The notes beneath the pieces were generated by a model, which saw nothing but the letters and a program-made list of their open reading frames with translations, searched no databases and was not told where the DNA came from. Position numbers and translations under genes: made by a program. Positions 36,101 to 48,900 of a stretch of DNA of 64,000 nucleotides are shown here, piece after piece. The DNA comes from Patiria pectinifera (lineage: Eukaryota > Echinodermata > Asteroidea > Valvatida > Asterinidae). Each line of letters begins with the position of its first letter. Within the stretch, counting starts at the first letter, position 1. The stretch spans positions 24,096,905 through 24,160,904 of the forward strand of contig CM057134.1 in NCBI GenBank assembly GCA_029964075.1. Direction: 5' to 3'.

Positions 36101-39100
36101 ATTGTGGTTGTGAACAACCACAGAGCTGTTCCCAATATTGATTATCTGTTGGACGCATAGACATATAAGTAGAGATCTATGTCTGTTTGCAACAAAAAAT
36201 AGGGCTTTCCGCATTATGATTTGCTTTTATCAATGTCCCTGACTATCACTATGTATGAACATAAAATCTGTCAAAGTTAGCCGGAAATCGGCTAAAACGG
36301 TCACTGTGGGCAGGATTTGACCTCAGCAACACGTGCGCTGCGCGCGGGCTGACTGACATGCAATATGTACAACGTACAATGTACGTGCATGTACATGTAC
36401 ATTGTGGACGTCCTGTGCATGTTTTAAAGCAAAGGTATTGTCAACCTGAAGTTTTAAGCGTGCGCGGGGCATGTCCGAGATTGCTTATTGTCTTGAAGCT
36501 TTGAAATGTTTTAGACCTACCCTTAAATAGACAATTAAAGTAAAAACTAATATAAAAACTGCCATGGTTGATTTTTCAGGAATTTTCTAAGGGAAAAGGG
36601 TCTTTTCATTATAACTTCCGGTCTGATGACGTCATACACCTGAAATTTCGCACACGTCTTAAGTGGGTCGAGGTCATCATACACACCAATATTTAGGCGA
36701 TTCCGACAAACTTCGCCACAGACATCTATTCAAAATACATTTTTTGAAAATTTTCAACGTGTCGCTAGAGGGCGCTCGAAGATTGCATGACGTCATCGGT
36801 AGATGATTTGAAGAATACTATCAGCCAAGAGACTAACACCGTTAAAAGCAAGTTCATATCTATTACCACTTTCAAATAATAAGCCACTTCCGGTTTTGGC
36901 CTTTTTCGACTGGAAGCAAGGGTCACGTGATTTCACGCACACTAAATGAAATAAAGATCTCAACCTACTCTACCACTTGCCGGCAACAGAATGCTGCTGA
37001 CGCTTACGGTTGATTTCTTATGCATTTTTAAATATTAAAAGTGTCACTTTTCAATTGCCTATAAATAAACACCGGATGACGTCATCATGACGTCATCATT
37101 ACACAAAGGTGTTTGAATTAAGGTCTTTGCTTGGACAAAGAGTGGTGTAAATGAATTACTGGCAAAGAGTCGCAAAAGCCCTTTGAAAATCGACAATTTA
37201 TTTTTAATTTCCGTGTACAAAGTCTATGGGAAAAATTAAATATTCAAAATTCTATAATAAATCACGTGATGACGTCATGATGACGAAAAATGGCGGCATA
37301 CATCTTCAGATGATGGTTAATAACTATGCTAAGTTTAAAGTTGATCGGATGTAAAATAATTGCCAAAGTGGCTTGTAGAATAAATACGTGTACAAAACCT
37401 ATGGGGAAAAGTGGAAAAATAAAAAATAAAATTTACATTGTAAACTGATATAATTGCACTTCTGGTAAAACCGGAAGTAAGGGTCACATGACGTTGACAT
37501 AGACATTTTCATTTACAACACTTCCGTGTTCATATATTTACCAAGTTTGAGATCAATCGGTCAAATAGTTTTAAAGTTAAAGGACTATTAAGATAATTGC
37601 CTCATTAAATATTCATGACGTCATTATGTGAAATATGACATATATCATTAATGATAATGCAACATATTGATTCTTTATTGTTGCTTAATGCTATTATAAG
37701 ATGTCAACGGCTCAACGCAATGAAATTTATAGTTCATTAGATATGCTATTTAGGGTCTAAAATTAACACTTCCGGTAACACCGGAAGTAGGGGTCACATG
37801 ACCTTGTCATACCAATTTTCATCTGTAACTTTTTTCTCTCTATATAGCTGCCTGATTTGAGAGCAATCGGTCAATTTGAACTCAGCAACACGTGCGCTGC
37901 GCGCGGGCTGACTGACATACAATATGTACAACGTACAATGTACGTGCATGTACATGTACATTGTGGACGTCCTGTGCATTTTTTAAAGCAGAGGTATTGT
38001 CAACCTGAAGTTTCAAGCGTGCGCGGGGCATGTCCGAGTTTGCTTATTGCCTCGAAGCTTTGAAATGTTTTAGACCTACCCTTAAATAGACAATTAAAGT
38101 AAAAACTAATATAAAAACTGCCATGGTTGATTTTTCAGGAATTTTCTAAGGAAAAAGGGTCTTTTCATTATAACTTCCGGTCTGATGACGTCATACACCT
38201 TAAACTTCGCACACGGCTTAAGTGGGTCAAGGTCATTATATACACCAATATTTAGGCGATTCCGACAAACTTCGCCACAGACATCTATTCAAAATACATT
38301 TTTGAACATTTTCAACCTGTCGCTAGAGGGCGCTCGAAGATTGCATGACGTCATCGGTAGATGATTTGAAGAATACTATCAGCCAAGAGACTAACACCGT
38401 TGAAAGCAAGTTCATATCTATTACCACTTTTAAATAATAAGCAACTTCCGGTTTTGGCCTTTTCGACCGGAAGCAAGGGTCACGTGATTTCACGCACACT
38501 GAATGAAATAAAGACCTCAACCTACTCTACCACTTGCCGGCAACCGAATGCTGCGGACGCGTACGGTTGATTTCTTATGCATTTTTAAATATTAAAAGTG
38601 TCACAATTTAATTGCCTATAAATAAACACCGGATGACGTCATCATGACGTCATCATTACACAATGCTGTTTGAGTAAGGGTCTTTGCTTGGACAAGGATT
38701 GGTGTAAATGAATTACTGGCAAAGAGTCGAAAATGCCCTTTGAAAATTGACATTTTTTTTTAAATTTCTGTGTACAAAGTCTATGGGAAAAATTAAATAT
38801 TCAAAATTCTATAATAAATCACGTGATGACGTCAGCATGACGAAAAGTTTCGGCATACATCCTCAGATGATGGTTAATAACTATGCTGAGTTTAAAGTTG
38901 ATCGGATTTAAAATAATTGCCAAAGTGGCTTGTAGAATAAAAACGTGTACAAAACCTATGGGGAAAAGTGGAAAAAGAAAAAAAAAAAAAACTAGAAATT
39001 GTGGTTGTGAACAACCACAGAGCTGTTCCCAATATTGATTATCTGTTGGACGCATAGACATATAAGTAGAGATCTATGTCTGTTTGCAACAAAAAATAGG

Positions 39101-41891
39101 GCTTTCCGCATTATGATTTGCTTTTATCAATGTCCCTGACTATCACTATGTATGAACATAAAATCTGTCAAAGTTAGCCGGAAATCGGCTAAAACGGTCA
39201 CTGTGGGCAGGATTTGACCTCAGCAACACGTGCGCTGCGCGCGGGCTGACTGACATGCAATATGTACAACGTACAATGTACGTGCATGTACATGTACATT
39301 GTGGACGTCCTGTGCATGTTTTAAAGCAAAGGTATTGTCAACCTGAAGTTTTAAGCGTGCGCGGGGCATGTCCGAGATTGCTTATTGTCTTGAAGCTTTG
39401 AAATGTTTTAGACCTACCCTTAAATAGACAATTAAAGTAAAAACTAATATAAAAACTGCCATGGTTGATTTTTCAGGAATTTTCTAAGGGAAAAGGGTCT
39501 TTTCATTATAACTTCCGGTCTGATGACGTCATACACCTGAAATTTCGCACACGTCTTAAGTGGGTCGAGGTCATCATACACACCAATATTTAGGCGATTC
39601 CGACAAACTTCGCCACAGACATCTATTCAAAATACATTTTTTGAAAATTTTCAACGTGTCGCTAGAGGGCGCTCGAAGATTGCATGACGTCATCGGTAGA
39701 TGATTTGAAGAATACTATCAGCCAAGAGACTAACACCGTTAAAAGCAAGTTCATATCTATTACCACTTTCAAATAATAAGCCACTTCCGGTTTTGGCCTT
39801 TTTCGACTGGAAGCAAGGGTCACGTGATTTCACGCACACTAAATGAAATAAAGATCTCAACCTACTCTACCACTTGCCGGCAACAGAATGCTGCTGACGC
39901 TTACGGTTGATTTCTTATGCATTTTTAAATATTAAAAGTGTCACTTTTCAATTGCCTATAAATAAACACCGGATGACGTCATCATGACGTCATCATTACA
40001 CAAAGGTGTTTGAATTAAGGTCTTTGCTTGGACAAAGAGTGGTGTAAATGAATTACTGGCAAAGAGTCGCAAAAGCCCTTTGAAAATCGACAATTTATTT
40101 TTAATTTCCGTGTACAAAGTCTATGGGAAAAATTAAATATTCAAAATTCTATAATAAATCACGTGATGACGTCATGATGACGAAAAATGGCGGCATACAT
40201 CTTCAGATGATGGTTAATAACTATGCTAAGTTTAAAGTTGATCGGATGTAAAATAATTGCCAAAGTGGCTTGTAGAATAAATACGTGTACAAAACCTATG
40301 GGGAAAAGTGGAAAAATAAAAAATAAAATTTACATTGTAAACTGATATAATTGCACTTCTGGTAAAACCGGAAGTAAGGGTCACATGACGTTGACATAGA
40401 CATTTTCATTTACAACACTTCCGTGTTCATATATTTACCAAGTTTGAGATCAATCGGTCAAATAGTTTTAAAGTTAAAGGACTATTAAGATAATTGCCTC
40501 ATTAAATATTCATGACGTCATTATGTGAAATATGACATATATCATTAATGATAATGCAACATATTGATTCTTTATTGTTGCTTAATGCTATTATAAGATG
40601 TCAACGGCTCAACGCAATGAAATTTATAGTTCATTAGATATGCTATTTAGGGTCTAAAATTAACACTTCCGGTAACACCGGAAGTAGGGGTCACATGACC
40701 TTGTCATACCAATTTTCATCTGTAACTTTTTTCTCTCTATATAGCTGCCTGATTTGAGAGCAATCGGTCAATTTGAACTCAGCAACACGTGCGCTGCGCG
40801 CGGGCTGACTGACATACAATATGTACAACGTACAATGTACGTGCATGTACATGTACATTGTGGACGTCCTGTGCATTTTTTAAAGCACAGGTATTTTCAA
40901 CCGGCCGTTTCAAGCGTTCGCGGGTCATGTCCGAGTTTGCTTATGGCGTCTAGGCTTTGAAATGTTTTGGACCTACGCTTAAATAGACAATTAAAGTAAA
41001 AACTAATATAAAAACTGCCATGGTTGATTTTGAGGAATTTTCTAAGGAAAAAGGGTCTTTTCATTATAACTTCCGGTCTGATGACGTCATACACCTTAAA
41101 CTTCGCACACGGCTTAAGTGGGTCAAGGTCATTATATACACCAATATTTAGGCGATTCCGACAAACTTCGCCACAGACATCTATTCAAAATACATTTTTG
41201 AACATTTTCAACCTGTCGCTAGAGGGCGCTCGAAGATTGCATGACGTCATCGGTAGATGATTTGAAGAATACTATCAGCCAAGAGACTAACACCGTTGAA
41301 AGCAAGTTCATATCTATTACCACTTTTAAATAATAAGCAACTTCCGGTTTTGGCCTTTTTCGACCGGAAGCAAGGGTCACGTGATTTCACGCACACTGAA
41401 TGAAATAAAGACCTCAACCTACTCTACCACTTGCCGGCAACCGAATGCTGCGGACGCGTACGGTTGATTTCTTATGCATTTTTAAATATTAAAAGTGTCA
41501 CAATTTAATTGCCTATAAATAAACACCGGATGACGTCATCATGACGTCATCATTACACAATGCTGTTTGAGTAAGGGTCTTTGCTTGGACAAGGATTGGT
41601 GTAAATGAATTACTGGCAAAGAGTCGAAAATGCCCTTTGAAAATTGACATTTTTTTTTAAATTTCTGTGTACAAAGTCTATGGGAAAAATTAAATATTCA
41701 AAATTCTATAATAAATCACGTGATGACGTCAGCATGACGAAAAGTTTCGGCATACATCCTCAGATGATGGCTAATAACTATGCTGAGTTTAAAGTTGATC
41801 GGATTTAAAATAATTGCCAAAGGGGCTTGTAGAATAAAAACGTGTACAAAACCTATGGGGAAAAGTGGAAAAAGAAAAAGAAGAAAAAAAA
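33191..41891 (-). repeat. Three 2.9-kb higher-order units (4, 5, 6)
   Basis: Units at 33191 (2904 bp), 36095 (2897 bp) and 38992 (2900 bp) are nearly identical. Each is made of a B half of about 1330 bp, about 450 bp of a 305-bp monomer pair starting CACTTCTGGTAAAACCGGAAG, then an A half joined at GCAATCGGTCAA/TTTGAACTCAGC. The same junction in all three shows a single fusion event followed by amplification, by unequal exchange or rolling-circle copying. Confidence 0.85.
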
Positions 41892-44005
41892 CTAGAAATT
41901 GTGGTTGTGAACAACCACAGAGCTGTTCCCAATATTGATTATCTGTTGGACCCATAGACATATAAGTAGAGATCTATGTCTGTTTGCATCAGAAGATAGG
42001 GCTTTCCGCATTATGATTTGCTTTTATCAATGTCCCTGACTATCACTATGTATGAACATAAAATCTGTCAAAGTTAGCCGGAAATCGGCTAAAACGGTCA
42101 CTGTGGGCAGGATTTGACCTCAGCAACACGTGCGCTGCGCGCGGGCTGACTGACATGCAATATGTACAACGTACAATGTACGTGCATGTACATGTACATT
42201 GTGGACGTCCTGTGCATGTTTTAAAGCAAAGGTATTGTCAACCTGAAGTTTTAAGCGTGCGCGGGGCATGTCCGAGATTGCTTATTGTCTTGAAGCTTTG
42301 AAATGTTTTAGACCTACCCTTAAATAGACAATTAAAGTAAAAACTAATATAAAAACTGCCATGGTTGATTTTTCAGGAATTTTCTAAGGGAAAAGGGTCT
42401 TTTCATTATAACTTCCGGTCTGATGACGTCATACACCTGAAATTTCGCACACGTCTTAAGTGGGTCGAGGTCATCATACACACCAATATTTAGGCGATTC
42501 CGACAAACTTCGCCACAGACATCTATTCAAAATACATTTTTGAAAATTTTCAACCTGTCGCTAGAGGGCGCTCGAAGATTGCATGACGTCATCGGTAGAT
42601 GATTTGAAGAATACTATCAGCCAAGAGACTAACACCGTTAAAAGCAAGTTCATATCTATTACCACTTTCAAATAATAAGCCACTTCCGGTTTTGGCCTTT
42701 TTCGACTGGAAGCAAGGGTCACGTGATTTCACGCACACTAAATGAAATAAAGATCTCAACCTACTCTACCACTTGCCGGCAACAGAATGCTGCTGACGCT
42801 TACGGTTGATTTCTTATGCATTTTTAAATATTAAAAGTGTCACTTTTCAATTGCCTATAAATAAACACCGGATGACGTCATCATGACGTCATCATTACAC
42901 AAAGGTGTTTGAATTAAGGTCTTTGCTTGGACAAAGAGTGGTGTAAATGAATTACTGGCAAAGAGTCGCAAAAGCCCTTTGAAAATCGACAATTTATTTT
43001 TAATTTCCGTGTACAAAGTCTATGGGAAAAATTAAATATTCAAAATTCTATAATAAATCACGTGATGACGTCATGATGACGAAAAATGGCGGCATACATC
43101 TTCAGATGATGGTTAATAACTATGCTAAGTTTAAAGTTGATCGGATGTAAAATAATTGCCAAAGTGGCTTGTAGAATAAATACGTGTACAAAACCTATGG
43201 GGAAAAGTGGAAAAATAAAAATAAAATTTACATTGTAAACTGATATAATTGCACTTCTGGTAAAACCGGAAGTAAGGGTCACATGACGTTGACATAGACA
43301 TTTTCATTTACAACACTTCCGTGTTCATATATTTACCAAGTTTGAGATCAATCGGTCAAATAGTTTTAAAGTTAAAGGACTATTAAGATAATTGCCTCAT
43401 TAAATATTCATGACGTCATTATGTGAAATATGACATATATCATTAATGATAATGCAACATATTGATTCTTTATTGTTGCTTAATGCTATTATAAGATGTC
43501 AACGGCTCAACGCAATGAAATTTATAGTTCATTAGATATGCTATTTAGGGTCTAAAATTAACACTTCCGGTAACACCGGAAGTAGAGTCTATGACCTTGT
43601 CATACCAATTTTCATCTGTAACTTTTTCTCTCTATATAGCTGCCTGATTTGAGAGCAATCGGTCAAATACTTCTATAGTTACAAGATTGTAAAGATTGCC
43701 TCATTAGATATTTATGACATCATAACATGACAATAATTAAGTGCACAGTAATGATAAAGCAATATAATTATCTGTCAATATATAGCTTTGTATTAAATTG
43801 TGAAGTTTCAATCCAATCAGATAAATATTTCATGAGATATGATATAAATTTATAGGGGTCCAAAATTAGCACTTTTGTTACAACTGGAAGTGAAGGTCAC
43901 GTGACCTTTACATATTAATTTCCATCTGTAACACTTCCCAGACTATATGCATTCCAATTTTTAGACCAATATCGGACCAATAGTTCAACATTTATAAGAC
44001 TGTTA
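41892..44005 (-). repeat. Array unit 7 and 305-bp monomers
   Basis: A B half (41892-about 43225) is followed by monomers with CACTTCYGG...CCGGAAGT starts at about 43253, 43562 and 43868. Here the sequence after GAGAGCAATCGGTCAA continues as monomer (ATACTTCTATAG) instead of jumping into the A half, so this is the unfused ancestral arrangement. The third monomer is diverged and fades at about 44005. Confidence 0.75.
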
Positions 44006-45109
44006 AAAATGAACATTCAAATCGTAATCATAATCATCGAAAATGAAATCGACGGTGTGTTTATACAGTGCGCCCTCTATTTCAACAAGTGCATCGACCT
44101 CTCCAAGCAGTTGCCAAATAGTATGGTTCCAATAGTGCGATGGAATGTGATCCGTTTTACAATGTGAAGGTTTGGGAACAAGATGCATGTGCACGCATTG
44201 TTTCTATTTGCAGGTACGCGTACGGAGTGCGTGTTTCTTTGTGTAAAATTATGATTGAACAGGGTTTGCTTTCGTGGGATTTTGTTATTATTTTGTAGTA
44301 TAAATGAAGCAGTAAACTATTACATATTGCTAGTATGTCGATAAAGAAGACTCTGAGGTTTTGTTTGAGACGTATAAAAGTTTGTTGTCACTTGTCAGCT
44401 ACAGTGTACTCACTTTGGTCATGCACTGACATGACTGATGTAGGCCTAGGTCATGTTGGTTGGTTGTTAGGTCATGTAGGCGTATGTGTAATGGTGTGAT
44501 GTTCGTATGGAATCGTTCGTATTTGTGTTTATTCGTTTAGTCAGTCATGTCAGTGTACATTTCATTTTGTGCATAATACTTGTTTAGGGCTACAGTGTTT
44601 TAATGATGGAGTTTATTCAATAGCTCCATGGCCTGATGTACTCCTAGAACTATGAGGCTCTCCAGTGATGTATATCTGTATATGAAGTCACAAATATATG
44701 GATTTTGATGCATGTGGGAAAGAATGTTGCATCCTGACACTTCAGCATGTCAGTGGTTGTGTAGAGAGTTTATGGAGAGTTAAGAAAATGTAGTTTTGAT
44801 TTCCTAACAAAAGTGGAAATGTTTCTGACTCAGTGCCAGATTCATGTCTTATCATTTTTGCAATGAGTGACGTTCATTGAGATTATTACGTGAAAGAAAA
44901 ACTGGTGTCACGGTGCAACATCGTTATGTCATGTATGTGTTAAGTAATGATTAAAATTACTAAGTACACGTAGAATGTGGCAGATTTGGCATGTTTGGAC
45001 ATTTGTTAGCGTGGTTAGAAATAACTGATATACATTTTGTTTACACGTGTGGAAAATCACATTAAAAGTGACAGATTGAAATCTGGTCAGGAACATTAAA
45101 GGGAATATA
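44006..45109. other. No gene; one MITE relic at 44713-44926
   Basis: Non-coding. The segment 44713-44926 has inverted ends (ATGTTGCATCCTGACAC and GTGTCACGGTGCAACAT) and shares its interior, in the opposite strand, with 5313-5445. It is thus a second copy of the foldback family found at 5181. A CAAGATGGCTGCCAT word occurs just past the edge at about 45258. Confidence 0.5.
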
Positions 45110-45700
45110 CAAGTACAACATTTGTAAACATCGAAAACATAACTACCATTTTTTTACGAAATACCTTAGTCCGAATAAAAAAAACCATGTTTCTCGTCTG
45201 GATTTTTGAAAAAAAAGGAGAAAGAGGGGCTTTTTATTTGTATTTGTAGTTTTTTTCAAGATGGCTGCCATTTGAAAATTTCCTGCAACTGTTGGTGTTT
45301 CCACTGTTCATAGACACTTTTAAAATGAAGGACAAGTTGGAAAAGAGAACTGAACATATTTACAGTGTACAAAGTGACCGACAGAGTCTAAACTAAAAAC
45401 TTTGCCTCACATATGTCGCAATTTTTTAATTTTCCGATGAATTTGTGGACTTTTTCGGTGTTTTTTATTGCACTTTTGAAAAATAAAAAATTTAAAAAAA
45501 ATCCAGGCAGCTTCTAAAAAGGAAGCGAGTGGGGACGAGAAATGTTTTTTTACTTCGCCTTTCAAGGATGTTGGTAATTGACAGTCTTAAGCATTCTGTA
45601 AATATTTGTATAATTTTCCAACAACTGCTCAAGATTTACCATTGAAGTACCGTGCAAATTCTGTTTGCTCGTGGTTACATGTTCATGAATGGGTGCAGGT
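45110..45700. repeat. Left member of an inverted repeat pair around the Helitron
   Basis: The segment about 45565-45695 (AAGGATGTTGGTAATTGACAG through ATGTTCATGAATGG) is the reverse complement, with changes, of 54653-54870. TACGAAATACCTTAG at 45165 mirrors TAAGGTATTTCGTA near 54858. It may be a pair of independent MITE copies or the ends of one large element enclosing the Helitron gene. Confidence 0.5.
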
Positions 45701-45930
45701 CAGCTAGACTGGTTTTACCGTACAGTTTTCCTGCACCTATAAATTGATCCATTTCATCTATAGTGGAGTCGGGGAACCAGAGTACTTGAACATTTGTGTT
45801 TTTCTTGGTTTTCTTGCATATGCCAATGATGTACATTCCGTTTAAGCTTACTACATATATAAACAGGCATGCAACCAGGAATTTAGAAAAACAAAATTAG
45901 CCAACTCCAAACCACATATTTTGTAAATGT

Positions 45931-48900
45931 TTGTTATTTATGATTGTTTCAATTTTTTTTTCTACAGAAAACTACCAAAGAGCCATCATGAAAGTGAAGA
46001 AGGAGTTGAAGTGTGTGCGAGGCCTGAAGAAGGGGAGGAGTTCTCCGTTTCCCTTGTCTGTCCGTGGTGTGTCTCATTTCATTTCCCAATCATCCATCCA
46101 ATCATTTCATTCCATCCCGTCCGTGTGTTTTGTTAATTCATCATCACCCACTTCATTATCCTCTGTATGCGGGGCTCACCAGGCCGCTAATCCTGGCAGA
46201 ATTACGGAATGCGGGGCTCACCAGGCCGCTAATCCTGGCAGAATGAATGAATGCGGGGCTCACCAGGCCGCTAATCCTGGCAGAATGAATGTATGCGGGG
46301 CTCACCAGGCCGCTAATCCTGGCAGAATTACGGAATGCGGGGCTCACCAGGCCGCTAATCCTGGCAGAATGAATGAATGCGGGGCTCACCAGGCCGCTAA
46401 TCCTGGCAGAATGAATGAATGCGGGGCTCACCAGGCCGCTAATCCTGGCAGAATGAATGAATGCGGGGCTCACCAGGCCGCTAATCCTGGCAGAATGAAT
46501 GAATGCGGGGCTCACCAGGCCGCTATTTATCCTGGCAGAATGAATGAACATTATGATAACAATTATAAGACATATAGTAAATGTATGATGAATGAATGCG
46601 GGGCTCACCAGGCCGCTAATCCTGGCAGAATGAATGAATGCGGGGCTCACCAGGCCGCTAATCCTGGCAGAATGAAGGAATATGATAAAAAGTATGTTCA
46701 CGTATATAGTCAATCTATGGTGAATGAATGCAGAAAGCAGAAAAAGGTTGAGAAAAATGGCTTGAGACTGAAAGTACATGAAATGAGAAGGAAAAGAGTG
46801 CTGAAGTTGACGAAGAAAAGACTTGATGATCAGAGAGCTATGAGGGTGTTGTATGGTTACTTGAAAGCAAAACACATTGTGAGAAGCAACAAGAGAACTT
46901 GTACAGAACATCAGCGTGAGAATAGGTCAAGAAAGAAGCATGTGAAAGTTAGTAGAAAGAGGACAAGAAGAGAAATTTGCAAGGAATCATATAATAGAAG
47001 AAGGCATGGAAAAAGAATTGAACTATGGCTGAGTAAGGAAGAAAAAACAGTTCATCAAAAAGTACAAAAGAATGTATTCTGTAAGACTAAACGAAGTCTG
47101 TCATTTGTTTTGAAGAAGATGCAAGATGTCAGTACAGAAACGAAAAACAAGAAAAGGCATAGGAATAATGAACGTTGTGTGAATAATGTGAAGGAACATG
47201 TCAAGCATAGTTCTGAAATGCAAACGGCTGAAAGGAGCCAGACAGTGATGGATATGAATGTAGTGAAATCAAAAATACAACGGAGAAACAGTCAGATGTG
47301 TGATGGAAACAGACATGATCAAACTGTCAAAGCAAATCAATGCAATGAAGAGTGTTGGTTTTGTGATCAGAGTATTGACTTGTTTGAAAGGAAAGTGCAA
47401 TGTGATGGTTGTAACATTTGGTACCATGTCAAATGTATGAATTTCTTGAAGATGGAGGAATTGTTGGCAAACAGAGCAGTGGTATGGATGTGTCGTAAAT
47501 GTGGTAAGAGTACTTACTCTCAATCTCTTTTGTATGATCTTGGTATTCCAACAGATGATAATGTATTTGAGATGACTGTTGAGGAGACATGCACTATAGA
47601 TGATGTAGTTCAGCAGACGTGTATTGGAACATGTGGACAAGATAGCAACTGGGATGATGAGACAAATCATGTAAGTAGAGAGGGAAGAAAGACAAGTTCA
47701 GTAGGCATTGAAAAGAGTACATGTACTGTAGGATTGATGACTAAAGGAAAACAACCGATATGTCAGCAGACAGGTGGTTATTCATTAAGAAAGAAGAAAG
47801 GCCAGTCTTCAAATTCACAGAATGTAGATGGAAGTAAAACTAAATTGGAAAAAACAGTTGAAAAGGAAAGTGGAAATTGTATTGCACGCAAACATGTCAG
47901 TGATGGTGTTAAATATGATAATATAGAAAAGTCTGAAGCCGCAGATATGCAAGGTGATGACAAAGAGTCGTTACAAACAAAACGAAGTAGAAGATATGAA
48001 ACGAGAAATAGAAAACGACAAATGTCACCTACTACTACAAGCTGTGAAGTGAAATGTAAAGAAAAGAAAATGATGGATGTAGTTGAAGATAAAAAACATG
48101 AAATTAAAAATAGTTTGAATAAATGCACAGTTCAGAATAGTAGGAAATTGGACAAAATGATTGTGCAGGGAACCTTTCATCAAGGAGATCATAGATTTGC
48201 TGGAAACTCTGGTAAACAATGTGTTTCAAATTCTCTGTGCGCTGTTTTGATAAGTAAAATAAAACAACTGAAAGACTGGTCTTGTCAAGATATGGATACT
48301 ACACTGAATACTGGAAATGAATTGTATAGCCACCTGTCTCGAAGTTCTACAGTTACTCATGATTATTTGCTGGTAAATGAATTGCCAAATGAGTTAGACC
48401 TGCTGTATCATCATTTCAATATGGAGTTTCATGATCCTGTATGTGGTGCATTTGGAGATGAGTGCAATTTGCCTGAATTTAATATGATGCCATTGAATCG
48501 TGCACTAGAACAGACACTTCAGCAATATTATGCATGTTTCATATGTTTCCACGAAAATACATTTGTTGTGATTTCTCAAGATGGGATGTATTATGTTTTT
48601 GATTCTCACTCTAGAAATCAGCAAGGATGTATGGCTAGTGAAGGACGAAGTTTGCTGAAATGTGTTTCTGATTGGCAAGATGTGCACAGGTATTGTACTG
48701 ATTTGGCAAGATCTATGCGTTTGTCTAATAATGAGCAGTTTGAAATTACAGGTGTATCTGTGTGGTTAGATGATGAGCCAAAGGTGGATGATGAACCGGA
48801 CAATGAGCATGTCGATAAGGCAGGTCAGAGTACAGCAAAAGAGGTTGGAGGAATTGGTTCTGAAGCAAAGCTTGATCCTTGTGGCTTGTCAACTAGTTGT

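Larger units (their letters stand above)
27055..44005 (-). repeat. Head-to-tail array of a Helitron-like non-autonomous element
   Basis: Eight unit starts, each CTAG followed by an 8-bp-stem hairpin, lie at 27055, 28655, 30385, 31734, 33191, 36095, 38992 and 41892. Read on the minus strand a unit ends hairpin, 4-5 base spacer, CTAG, then T. That is the 3' terminus expected of a Helitron: a hairpin just upstream of CTRR, inserted before T. Unit ends on the plus strand are A-rich. There is no coding sequence, only short frames repeated with the unit. The element family is inferred from the terminus; a capture of all termini genome-wide would settle it. Confidence 0.6.

Noticed and set aside
34886-40960. 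Repeated 61- and 68-codon frames at 34886, 37794 and 40691
   Set aside because: They are the same array sequence in three units, arising from the GTACATGTAC-rich palindrome; no coding signal.
46156-46911. 251-codon minus-strand open frame
   Set aside because: It is the mirror image of the 42-bp coding repeats; the plus-strand frame has recognisable domains downstream.
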